This document shows positions 15,601-24,354 of a stretch of 64,000 nucleotides of DNA, piece after piece. Numbering within the stretch: the stretch's first letter is position 1; every line of letters begins with the position of its first letter. A program made the translations under genes and the position numbers. The notes under the pieces were generated by a model. That model was not told the DNA's origin. It was given only the letters and a program-made list of their open reading frames with translations, and ran no database searches. The DNA comes from Beta vulgaris subsp. vulgaris (taxonomy: Eukaryota; Streptophyta; Magnoliopsida; Caryophyllales; Amaranthaceae): assembly GCF_026745355.1 (NCBI RefSeq), contig NC_079203.1, positions 36,880,537 to 36,944,536 on the forward strand, written 5' to 3'.

Positions 15601-16633
15601 ATCTGGGTTGGTGGACTAAGTAGAGGAATCACATCTGAGTTCTCAATCCGGGTTATTCAAGCTTTGTGGAAATCACGCTACAAAGGTTATTTCTAAACTT
15701 GTATGTGATCCTTAATTGTATATGCATGTGATCCTGATTTAAGTGCTTATGAATTTGATTCATGAAATTCCGCTTTATAGTACTTATATATTCCTACAAT
15801 TTCACTCCACCAATCACTAGTAAACTACTATTCATTGAACCAAATATAGTCCGATTCAAACGACCAGGTATGGCTATCATATTCGAGTTTCGACACCTAA
15901 GGTAAGAACATAGTTGTACCCTTCCAAGAGCATTTATCTACATATACTATACTATATATGTCCAGATAAACAATGTTTTACTTCACTACTATTTGTTAAA
16001 AAAACAATTCACAATGCTTCCATAACTAAATAAAATACAGATAAAATCGAAAAAAAAACTGTACTTACTGGCAAGAGCATTGTAAAAATCACGGCCAAGA
16101 AAATTGAAAGCCACACTAATACCAGTTGTTCCCAAAGTAAGAGCAAAAACAGTAGCCAACTGCCATCTTGCTTGAACTTTATCCTCTGATGACCAATATG
16201 GTTTTGCCACTTTCCAAAACCTCCTAAATAATGTACCAATCTCTGGCAATTTTCTCTGTTCACAAAATTAATAACTTTACATCAAAATTCATCAACCAAG
16301 AAAAATGAAAACCCAACAAGAAAAATTGAAAACCCAACAAAATTTGTGAGATACAAAGCAAGAAAAAGAGATGAAGAAAGAAGAACTAACAGTATCAGTA
16401 ACCGTTGAAGAAGAAGAAGAAGACGAGTTTATGCTTAAATTTCTTTTCTGGGATTTGAATTTGGGGAAATGGGTAGTTGAAAATTGGAAAGAAATGGGTG
16501 ATTTTGATGAATTAGAATGGTTTGATGAAGAGTTTTTCCTACGAAGAAGCGGCATTGGAGGTAACCGATAGAAGTTGGGAAGTGTTGTTGAAGGAAAAGA
16601 GTTGGTGATTGAATTATGATGAAGAGGCAACAT
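601..16633 (-). CDS. ABCD2: ABC transporter D family member 2, chloroplastic (half-transporter), 10 exons
   Basis: Predicted half-size ABC transporter of the plastid envelope; the substrate is not shown by the sequence. Coding exons in transcription order are 16391-16633, 16069-16255, 6556-6623, 5540-5866, 5267-5431, 4488-4716, 2557-2801, 2154-2439, 1039-1307 and 601-792. They sum to 2211 nt (736 aa plus stop) with every junction in phase and GT-AG borders. Residues 1-81 are rich in Ser, Asn and Arg, like a transit peptide. Residues ~82-406 are the ABC_membrane_2 (ABCD) transmembrane domain. The nucleotide-binding domain shows Walker A GPSGSGKT (~491-498), the D-family signature LSLGEQQ (~638-644), Walker B LILLDES and the H-loop GHRR (~691). 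Length is close to the Arabidopsis homologue as I recall it (about 700 aa). The ATG at 16633 is the only start giving a transit peptide. Oddity: intron 2 (6624-16068) holds a whole antisense copia element, yet the exons are intact. UTRs were not delimited. Confidence 0.93.
3213..3371. repeat. ~78-bp direct tandem duplication inside an ABCD2 intron
   Basis: Two adjacent copies, starting near 3216 and 3294, share most positions, including the ends reading 'cgttctttgactttttcag'. The unit lies in the intron between exons 6 and 7 (2802-4487) and does not touch a splice site. The rest of this intron shows no complete element. The A/C homopolymer stretch at 4312-4341 is a likely assembly weak point. 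Confidence 0.7.
5867..7932. other. Intron sequence of ABCD2 left of the copia insertion
   Basis: Apart from the 68-nt third exon (6556-6623), this stretch is intronic. It contains a poly-A run near 6722-6746 and a poly-C run near 7210-7223. I see no second gene, no paired transposon ends and no RNA gene. Confidence 0.5.
7938..8564 (+). repeat. 5' LTR of the copia element
   Basis: 627 bp, starting TGAAGGATTTATG and ending TTCCTACA. It is nearly identical to 15178-15798. It is preceded by the target duplication ATTTC and followed at once by the primer binding site. Confidence 0.95.
8566..8577 (+). promoter_or_regulatory. Primer binding site of the copia element
   Basis: The sequence TGGTATCAG follows the 5' LTR after one base. 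It matches the start of the usual plant copia primer site, complementary to the 3' end of initiator tRNA-Met. The match then decays (TTTTAG instead of AGC...), so priming strength is uncertain. Confidence 0.75.
8580..10620 (+). other. Long untranslated leader of the copia element
   Basis: About 2 kb between the primer binding site and gag. Most is AT-rich, but 9080-9400 is abruptly GC-rich with open frames on both strands and no recognised domain. A roughly 40-bp unit containing 'tacgatctgcgtatcgtta' is repeated in tandem near 9828-9900. The GC-rich block could be captured host sequence; nothing in it is identifiable by eye. Confidence 0.5.
10623..14390 (+). pseudogene. Copia gag-pol polyprotein, frameshifted and lacking part of RNase H
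   Basis: Order on the plus strand: Gag (10623-11370); zinc knuckle CX2CX4HX4C (11378-11419); aspartic protease with FDTGCGSH (~11510-11540); GAG-pre-integrase with WHCRMGHINQ (~11910); integrase core with HTDVCG, RSDRGGEY and the SERRN glutamate (12090-12420); reverse transcriptase with the YVDD motif (~13665); RNase H remnant and the tail motif ADPLTKPLPQ (to 14390). The frame changes near 10650, 10850, 11370, 11900, 12640, 13230 and 13735. In RNase H the sequence jumps from the 'SWKSSKQS' region directly to the C-terminal tail, removing most of the catalytic half. The protein cannot be made as one chain. The order protease-integrase-RT is diagnostic of Ty1-copia. Confidence 0.93.
15178..15798 (+). 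repeat. 3' LTR of the copia element
   Basis: 621 bp, TG...CA, preceded by the polypurine tract and followed by the target duplication ATTTC (15799-15803). Differences from the 5' LTR are mostly one-base indels in short runs. Confidence 0.95.
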
Positions 16634-16864
16634 AATTTTGTGTATTTTTTGGCGGTTTTTGTAGGTGAGTGATTGGTGAATGGGGAAGTTACGAGAGACG
16701 AAGTAGCAGGTGCAGTGCAGGTGGGAGAATGAGTAGGAATTGTGAGAGAGTGATACTGAAGAGAGAAAGGGTGTAATTAACTATTATGTGTGCTACGTGT
16801 AATTGTAAGTGTGTGGCTGTTGTCAATCTTACACGTCCCTTCCATGTTCCAAATATAATGCGTG
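16634..16864 (-). promoter_or_regulatory. Probable 5' UTR and promoter of ABCD2
   Basis: This is the only sequence between the ABCD2 start codon and the next repeat (16865). No clear TATA box can be placed. If transcription starts here, the transposon-derived block at 16865-17536 is within ~230 bp of the start codon. Confidence 0.35.
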
Positions 16865-17536
16865 CATTGTCCAAGACCCTACCCGGACCCTGTTGGACCC
16901 GACCCTAATTTAAGGGTATGAGTCCAACTTTTTCTGACTCTAAGGGTTCGGGTCTGGGTCCAGTAAATTTTTTAGGGTCCGGGTTCGGGTCTTAAAATTT
17001 TGGACCCAGCCCCGACCCTTAGACCCTAATCTTATCTAATATATACATTTTAACTTTTTTTAACAAAAACAAACTGATTTTCTAAAAGACTAAAACCTAA
17101 ACTAAAACACGCATTCTGAACTCTTATGTAAGTTGTGTTTGTTACGTTTTTTTAAGTTTGTATGTTTGTGTTTTTGTTTCGTTTTTTTTTTCAGTTTATA
17201 AGTTTGTGTTTGTGTTTGTTTCGTTTTTTTCAATTTATATGTTTGTGTTTTTTTCATGCGAATTCTTATGTTTGTTTCATGCGATTTTTTGTGTTTGTTT
17301 CATGCAAATTTCAGATGATTATTGATATTAATAATGCTGAAAATTTGGCAAAAAAAAAAATTGAGGGTTGGACCCTCCAGACCCTCTAGATCCTCCAGAC
17401 CCTAAGGGTCCGGGTTAGGGTCCAATTTTTTAAGACCCTTAGGGTCCGGGTTCGGGTCTGGGTCTGCAAAAATATTTAGGGTCTGGGTCTAGGGTCCAGC
17501 TGGACCCAACCCAGACCCTACCCTTGCCCATCCCTA
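16865..17536. mobile_element. Truncated hAT-type MITE with GGGTC/GACCC arrays
   Basis: Both ends are packed with GGGTC-type words in inverted orientation around an AT-rich centre. The right end reads TTGCCCATCCCTA, the complement of the TAGGGATGGGCAA terminus seen in the intact relative at 24771-25321. No matching left terminus or 8-bp target duplication is visible near 16865, so the left end is probably truncated or eroded. Confidence 0.6.
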
Positions 17537-17539
17537 ATG

Positions 17540-18204
17540 AGAACTGTGCTCCCACAATACAAATTGAGCATTTACGAAAACGAATATTTTACTGTTGAAG
17601 TGGAACATTACAAAATTCATTTACGAAAACGTATATTTTATTGTTAAAATAGAACATTACAAGAATTCATTTATGAAAATTAAAAGAACATTTTACTGTT
17701 GAAGTGGAACATTACCATAATCCAAATATGAAAGTGAACACTTTTCGTTAAAGTGGAACATTACTAGAATTCAATTACTTATATAGAACATATGCTTATC
17801 AAATATAGAACATATTCTCAGTGAAAATAGAACATATTTTTTGGTGGAAAATAAGTGTTTAAAAAATATTTTTTAAAATTGAACATTTGCTTATCGAAAT
17901 TAAAATGGATTCACAAAATATAGAACATAAACTTTTGCTAAACAATAAGCTTAAAACGAACATTTGTTGAAATTGAACATTTGTTTATTGAAAATAGAAC
18001 AATTTTTAAGAAAACTAGTTAATATTTTTTTTGCTGAAAAATATGCGTAAAATGAACATTTGTACTTATAGGAAATGGAACAAATTTACTGGGTGCATAG
18101 TGTGCACCGTGCTCCCGGGAGCACAATACAATTTTCATTCCAAATACGAGAATTGGGGAATGGAAGAAGAGATTGCGAATTCCATTCCCGCCCTTAAATT
18201 TATG

Positions 18205-18208
<4 letters not shown>
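17540..18208. other. AT-rich repeat with 'gaacatt' words and a perfect palindrome
   Basis: The stretch repeats phrases such as 'gttgaagtggaacatta' at irregular spacing. A perfect 16-bp palindrome (GTGCTCCCGGGAGCAC) lies at 18109-18124, and a related phrase (tgtgctcccacaataca) occurs near 17548. It could be the eroded body of a transposon; no coding region is supported. Confidence 0.4.

Positions 18209-18209
<1 letters not shown>

Positions 18210-18289
<80 letters not shown>
18210..18289. repeat. (TA)n microsatellite
   Basis: About 80 bp of uninterrupted AT dinucleotides, abutting the left end of the TIR element at 18290. A second (TA)n tract abuts its right end. Confidence 0.95.
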
Positions 18290-18292
<3 letters not shown>

Positions 18293-19660
18293 GGGAAGGA
18301 TCCGCTAAAAACCACTCTTAGGCTGAAAACTGAAAACAAAGTAACTTTTAACCCCTTTAGGGTAACTTTTAACACTTTTAGGGTAACTTTTGTTAGTTTT
18401 GGGGTAACTTTATTATATTAAGGATAGTTCTATATATTTCAAGAGTAACTTTATTTATTATAAGAGTAACTATTACCACTTTTAAGGTAACTTTTTACCT
18501 TGAAATATATGTTAGTGAGAGGGGGGTAACAAATAGCTTTAAAACAGCAACTAATCACAATACTTTGGCAACTAATAACAATACTTTGTATGAATTTCGC
18601 CAAATATATGTTAGTGAGAGGGGGTAACAAATAGCTTTAAAACAGAAACTAATAACAATACTTTGGAAATTAGTAAAGGTTAAAGGTTATAAACTTGGGC
18701 TTGCATTAGTAAATAGAGACATCAGAATTTGTTTTAAGGAAATGTAGTGACCTCTGCTTCTTAGAGTGCGAGAAAGTTGGCAGGTTCGGCGAGTGGCCGG
18801 CGAGTGTGCGACGAGCGACGGCGAGGCAGGGGGGAGGTGCGACGGAGCGCGACACAGAGTCGGCGTCGCGCGAGGTGGCCGACGGTGCTGAGTTGTGGGG
18901 GGCGAAACAGAGGAGAGGGAGAGTGAAAATTGGGGTTTTCTTTTTGGGTTTTTTTGGGTTACTCATAAGCTCAAAATTATCATAAAATTAATAATTACTC
19001 ATCAAATCACATAACTCTCAAACCAGAAAACAGAGAAATTTAATATTATTTAACTCTTTTGGCACATTCAAGCATCACATCTGCTTCTGAGGATGATCGA
19101 AGACCTAACTTTCTCAGAATTTGAAGCCAGCCTTCTGTTGTGAACCGTTCCCCAGGAAATGATCTCTTTCGCTCACCAGAAAATACAGAGGTTAATAAAT
19201 CATCATTTGGATCAAATAGATCATGTGATTTCGACAGCTCCAAAGAAAATTCATCAGCGTTTCGACAGCAACTAATCCATGGCGGCCGACGCCATTGTTG
19301 ACTGAGGTCGAAGCCATTAGCTTGGAGAGCGAAAATGGCGGATTCGAGAGTAAGAGAGAAAGGTCTGCTATGGAAGTTGAGATGAGGTTAGAGAAAATTA
19401 CCGGTGAGGAGAGGAAGAGAGAGAAAGCAAACGAAGGAGAGAGAGAGGAGAAGAGGAGAGAGAAAGTTTGAGTATCAGAATAAACGAAGGAGAGAGAGAG
19501 AGGAGACGAAAGAGGAAGAGAGAGAAAGCAGCTTGATTTTTTGGCTCAAAACTCATCCGTGAATATCGTCCGTTAGATTATATTATGGATGATCTAACGG
19601 TTGAGATTGCTTGTGTTTCAGTTTTCAGATTAACTAGTGGTTTTCACAAGATCCCATTCC
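18290..19660. mobile_element. TIR element carrying a gene fragment (Pack-MULE-like)
   Basis: The two ends are imperfect inverted repeats of about 45 bp. Both read, from outside in, AGG..., GGATC, AAAACCACT and CTGAAAACTGAAA. The element lies between two (TA)n tracts, which hides any target duplication. The interior carries repeats of 'ggtaactttt', a GC-rich block at 18780-18900 and a coding scrap resembling plant sacsin. No transposase is visible, so it is non-autonomous. Superfamily is inferred from the long TIR and the gene capture; a Mutator-like assignment is likely but not proved. Confidence 0.65.
19046..19264 (-). pseudogene. Sacsin-like gene fragment
   Basis: On the minus strand an open frame includes the phrases LFDPNDDLLTSVFSGERKR, FPGERFTTEGWLQILRKLGL and EADVMLECAKRV. 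These resemble an internal part of the very large plant sacsin/HSP90-type protein family as I remember it. Only about 70 codons are present out of a protein of several thousand residues, there is no in-frame ATG at the left of the match, and it sits inside a TIR element. It is best read as a captured fragment. Confidence 0.6.

Positions 19661-19739
<79 letters not shown>
19661..19739. repeat. (TA)n microsatellite
   Basis: About 80 bp of nearly pure TA repeats with two single-base interruptions, directly right of the TIR element ending near 19660. With the tract at 18210-18289 it suggests the element inserted into a TA microsatellite. Confidence 0.92.
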
Positions 19740-19742
<3 letters not shown>

Positions 19743-19944
19743 TATATTTTAATATTTAAACAATTTTGAACTTAAAAGATTGACGATTTAAAAGTCAAAA
19801 GAATTATTTATTGATTTCAAGTAATTTAAAAGTCTGAAAAAGTCTCTTTCCTAGGTGATTAAGGTTTGAGAGCACAGTCTTGAGAATCCGATCGAAAGTC
19901 TCATCTTTGAGTGTTTAATTCCTCTTGGGATTTTTGTCAGCCTA

Positions 19945-20884
19945 ATGGCTGATGAACCGCCAACTAATTATTCAAGATTACGAATTACAGAAGATGAAAG
20001 TAGTATAGTTTCGTTTGACGACGAACCAGAGTCAAAGGATGATGCCAACCTTAACCTATCCCTTGTAGGTAAGCTATTGAATTTTCGATCATATAACTTC
20101 GAGGCCATGAAGCGCACACTGAACGAGATCTAGTCAATTTCGAAAGAAGCTCTATTTAGATCAATTGAGAACGATCTCTTTGTTGTGCAATTTGCGAATA
20201 TCACGGACAAGAATAAAGTCATGGCAGGGAGGCAATGGATCTTTGACCAGAGCCTTGTTCTACTCAATGAGATCGACGGGAGCGCCCAGCCTTCGAACAT
20301 ATCATTGACCCATTGCCCTTTTTGGGTGAGACTATACAACTTGCCCATGGACACTCGAACTGAACGACGCATCAGACTGATTGGAGGAGGTTTGGGCACA
20401 ATGTTGGAAGTGGATTTTGATGGCATAGCGTGGGATATATCCGCGAGACTCAAAATTTTTCTGGATGTGACGAAACCATTACGTCACATACAACAAATTC
20501 GAAGCAGGGAAGGGCATGTTGTGTTGATAGATGTGAAGTATGAGACACTGCCTAACTTCTAATATGCTTGTGGGGGTATTGGGCCATATAGAAAGAGATT
20601 TATTGAGTATAACGGAAGAAGAGAGAGAGGAAGAGAAGCAATGGGGCTCGTGGCTTCGAGCTTCCCCTCGTCGAGGCCGCATAAAAATGGAGGAGGAAGT
20701 GAAGAGCTTTCGAAGTTGTGCTCGTAATTTGTAGTTTACACCTTCGAATTCTAGTCCTATGGTAGCTAGTGTGAAGGAGTTGACTAAGCAGCCACAAACT
20801 ACTTTAGTGGAGGAGGAGTGCAGGACCATGTTGGGTGAGACTAATGCTGCTACTGTATTGCAAGGCAGTTGTATGACTGCCTAG
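19945..20884 (+). pseudogene. LINE-type ORF1 (DUF4283 plus CCHC knuckle), with stop codons
   Basis: From the ATG at 19945 one frame runs through to about 20880. It contains a DUF4283-like region (key phrases VVQFANITDKNKVMAGRQW, PFWVRLYNLP, DVTKPL) and the start of a CX2C zinc knuckle (YACGGIGH) near 20565. Two stops break it: TAG at 20131-20133, where a Trp is expected, and TAA near 20560, next to the knuckle. These look like simple point mutations. DUF4283 followed by zf-CCHC_4 is typical of ORF1 in plant L1-type LINEs. Confidence 0.7.
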
Positions 20885-21222
20885 CTTCGTGGATTCAAAT
20901 GCCACTAATGTAAGTGCCCCACCTTTAACGTTATTTAATGCTGGTAGTACTTCTCCCAAAAAAGTTCGTAAAGTTAAAATTCAAGCACGTAAGAAAAATC
21001 ATGAAACCAAGCTGCCGATGCATGTTGAGAAATGTTGATTGAATAGGGACATTAATAACAACTCTGGACTGAAAGAAAACAAGCGGATGACATGTTAATT
21101 GATGACTCTGTGGACTTGACTGTTGGAATAAAAAAGAACAAAAATGTTATTGTACTTGATGATGACAGTGTTGAGAAATCTATCGAGGCGGTGGTTGGTG
21201 AGGACCAACCTCACCCGGTATT

Positions 21223-21670
21223 ATGAATTTGATGTGTTGGAACTGCAGGGGAATGGGCAACCCCTGGTCAGTTCGGAGGCTCCGGAGTTGGAGCAATATG
21301 CATGCCCCTGATCTAGTTTTTGTCTCTGAGACTATGATCATTAAAGCTGCAGCTGAGCAGGTGAAGAGGCGTATTGGTTACTCTAATGCTGTAGGAGTAG
21401 CTAGTATGGGAAGATCGAGAGGTTTGTGTTTGTTTTGGCAGGTTGATAGAGTGCAATTTGATTTAATCTCCTTTTCGAGTCACCATATTTGTGGTGATGT
21501 TAAAAAAGGGGGATTATCTTGGCGTTTTGTTGGTATTTATGGTTGGGCAGACACAAGCAATAAATATCGCACTTGGGAGTTGATTCATCAACTTTGTGAG
21601 GACGTTACTATACCGATTTTATTGGGAGGAGATTTCAATGAAATTTTGTCTCATGATGAAAAAGAAGGTG
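21223..21670 (+). pseudogene. LINE ORF2 endonuclease domain, truncated
   Basis: Starts MNLMCWNCRGMG, the classic beginning of plant LINE ORF2, and continues through the endonuclease/exonuclease/phosphatase fold with the catalytic phrases VSET near residue 30 and GGDFNEIL near residue 140. After about 150 codons the LINE sequence stops abruptly around 21665-21675 and copia reverse transcriptase begins. The LINE reverse transcriptase is absent. Confidence 0.85.
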
Positions 21671-22153
21671 GTTGTTCCTTTACCAATTGGTAAGAAACCC
21701 ATTGGCTGCAAATGGGTGTACAAGGTAAAGTTAAGAGCTGGTGGCTCTCTAGAGAGATACAAAGCCAGATTGGTGGCCAAGGGCTACACGCAACAACATG
21801 GCATTGACTTCAGGAAAATTCTCTCATGTGGTTAAAATGGCCATTGTTAGAACTCTTATTGCTTTGGCTGCTTCCAAAGGTTGGGATTTATGGCAACTTG
21901 ATGTCAATAACGCCTTCTTGCATGGAGATCTCCATGAAGAGGTATATATGAAACTACCTGATGGTATCCCTAATCCATCCAATCACGTTTGCAGACTTAG
22001 AAAGTCACTCTATGGTTTGAAACAGGCTAGCAGACAATGATTTGCTAAGTTGGTCAGTGTGTTGCAACTTAAGGGTTTTACTCAATCCAAAAATGACTAT
22101 AGTTTATTTCTCAAGAAAGGGGTTTCTCACATCACCATAGTTGTAGTTTATGT
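21671..22153 (+). pseudogene. Copia reverse transcriptase, first part
   Basis: Recognisable RT motifs in two frames: KKPIGCKWVYKVKLRAGGSL (21695 on) and, after a frame change near 21830, [14 protein letters not shown] and [13 protein letters not shown] Trp is replaced by a stop (TGA) at 22037-22039. The domain breaks at the 'VVVYV' strand, exactly where the MITE is inserted. Confidence 0.85.
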
Positions 22154-22784
22154 TAGAGCTGGCAAAATATTACCCAACCCGCCAACCCGACCCGAACCCA
22201 ACCCATTAATAATGGGTTGGGTCAAAAATTTGAACCCGTTTGATTAAATGGGTCGACCTGACCCAACCAGTTTAATTATATGGGTTGGGTCAGGTTGAAA
22301 ATTCCAACCTGATTTTGACCCACCTAACCCATTTATGAAAAAACAAGCTAAAAAAACCCCTAAAAAAATTTGGAGTACTTTACTGCTCTTGCTTATTATG
22401 ACTTAGTCATTACACTTAAGGTTGAACAATTGCTTACGAAGTTGTGATGATGTTAATCTTGAACATTTGTGTTGATTTTGAACAAAAGTTATGTTGATTT
22501 TGAACAATATTATCATATGGTTATGTAATGACTTAATTTTAATTTGCTGCCTACTGTTATTTGCAAATAAATTATGTTGTTTTTATCTTTATTTTTTTAG
22601 AAAAAATATGAAAAGAAAAATAAACGGGTCGACCTGAAGGTTGACCCGTTTATCATAAGGTTGGGTTGGGTTGTAAATTTCAACCCGTTTAAGTTAACAG
22701 GTCAGGTTGGGTCAAGGGATTCTCAACTCGTCAACCCACCAACGCAACCTGGTTTTGACCCAACCCGACCCATTGCCAGCCTTA
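22154..22784. mobile_element. hAT-type MITE inserted in the copia RT
   Basis: 631 bp with inverted ends TAGAGCTGGCAA and TAAGGCTGGCAA and a perfect 8-bp target duplication GTTTATGT (22146-22153 and 22785-22792). The subterminal regions are dense in GGGTT/AACCC words; the centre is AT-rich and non-coding. TIR plus 8-bp duplication identify the hAT superfamily. Confidence 0.9.
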
Positions 22785-23770
22785 GTTTATGTGTTGCTGA
22801 TGTGATTTTAATTGGGACAAATTCAACTTCCATTTCTGATCTACAATATCATCTAGATGTTGTCTTCAGCATCAAGGAACTAGGCAGATTAAGCTATTTT
22901 TTAGGGATTGAGATCGACTTTTCTACTGAAGGTATCACCCTCACTCAAAAAAGTTCACTCAAGAACTTCTACAAACTGTTGACATTACACATCCTAAGCC
23001 AATAGCTACTCCTCTTCCCCTCCATCTCAAGCTTTCAGCTTCTCAAGGTGAACCTTATTCAGATCCTGCCACCTACAGATGTTTAGTTAGGAAATTAAAT
23101 TTCCTAACTAATACTCGTCCGGATCTAAGTTATACAGTCCAAACCCTAAGCCAATATATGCATGTCCCTACTGTTGCTCACTTTCAAGCCTTACTTCACA
23201 CCGTCAACTATGTAGGCTGCAGCTCTGGTCAGGGTATATTACTCAAGGCTTCTGATTCTCTTTGCCTTCAAGCATTCTCTGATAGTGATTGGGGTGCATG
23301 TTCAGACACAAGGAAATCCATATCAGTCTATCTTTTACTCTTTGGCAAATCTCCTATTAGTTGGAAAAGCAAAAAGCAAACAACAGTCTCTCGATCCTCT
23401 TCAAAAGCTGAATATAGGGCCTTAGCTTCTGCTACTTCAGAGGTCAAATGGATGGTTAGGTTGCTAGATGAACTAGGGGTACCACAACTCTCTTCTGTTA
23501 CATTGCACTATGACAACCAAAGTGCTTTACACATTGCAGAAAACCCTATGTTCCATGAGAGGACGAAGCATATTGACATAGACTGTCATTTCACTTGAGA
23601 GAAAAAGTTTTAGAAGGCCTTATTCAACTCACTTACTTACCTACTGGTGATCAGCTAGCAGATGTTTTCACCAAGATTCTTCCCTCTTCTCAATTTCAGA
23701 CATTATTGTCCAAGCTTGGCATGCTTCCAACCCTGTCTAGCTTGGGGGGGTTATGGTAATACTGAAGAGT
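22785..23770 (+). pseudogene. Copia reverse transcriptase end and RNase H
   Basis: Continues the interrupted RT with DVILIGTN and LSYFLGIEI, then RNase H with FSDSDWGAC, SSSKAEYRALA, HYDNQSALHIAENP and the tail GDQLADVFTK. The RNase H acidic residues D, E and D are present. Frame changes near 22960 and 23595 and the upstream MITE make it non-functional. Confidence 0.85.
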
Positions 23771-24020
23771 ACACCCTAAACTCTCCTACACTCAGCTGTA
23801 GAGAATACATTTTGTTATAATTAGTTGTAACTGATTTACTTTATGTTTTCCTGAATTGTCCTACGTGGCATTATTATTTTCCTCTTCTCTTCTTGTAATA
23901 AATACAACTCTCAGTTGTAATATCTCATTCATTCAGTCATAATGAAATAAAACATAAACGCTCTTTCTCTCTCTATGTGTGAATATAATATGAAGAATCA
24001 GTGGATTCTACCTGATAACA

Positions 24021-24354
24021 TTAAAAATATAAATTGATGACTAAATCAATTTTCAAAAATTATAAAAACAAAGATTGACAAGATTCCTACTATCTAAACT
24101 CTCAGTTGCAGTAACAATTCAAATAACATGCATTAACAAAACATAAAAAATTGAAAAACGTAATTATTCATTTTTCAAATTTTTTCGGGAGTACAATCAG
24201 CTGGGATAATAAATAATTAAGGATATAAACATACATCATCAAATAATATCAATTTATAATTTTTTTTATTGAAATACTACTCACCATAGTATGTCTAAAA
24301 AGTAAAAACCTCTATTATCCTATGAAATTAAACTTAACTACTACTCATAAAATA
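24021..24354. other. AT-rich spacer
   Basis: Non-coding AT-rich DNA between the end of the copia relic and the Stowaway-type element. No repeats or motifs stand out. Confidence 0.5.

Larger units (their letters stand above)
7938..15798 (+). mobile_element. Full-length Ty1-copia LTR retrotransposon in ABCD2 intron 2
   Basis: The element has two near-identical LTRs with TG...CA ends, a 5-bp target duplication ATTTC (7933-7937 and 15799-15803), a primer binding site, a gag-pol region on the plus strand and a purine-rich tract (gtgggagat) just before the 3' LTR. It is inserted antisense to the host gene. The LTRs differ by only a few substitutions and about eight small indels, which points to a recent insertion. 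The coding region is broken by several frame changes and an RNase H deletion, so the copy is non-autonomous. The leader between the primer site and gag (~2 kb) is long for a copia element. Confidence 0.95.
21671..24020 (+). mobile_element. 3' half of a Ty1-copia element joined to the LINE fragment
   Basis: Copia pol begins in mid-RT (GCKWVYKVK) and proceeds through [15 protein letters not shown], [12 protein letters not shown] and YGLKQASRQ motifs. It is interrupted at 22154-22784 by a hAT MITE and resumes through RT and RNase H. A polypurine tract (cttggggggg) lies near 23741, followed by a probable 3' LTR to about 24020. Gag, protease, integrase and the 5' LTR are missing; the LINE half occupies their place. 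Confidence 0.75.

Noticed and set aside
18031..18375. Frames rich in alternating Ile-Tyr
   Set aside because: They are translations of the (TA)n microsatellite.
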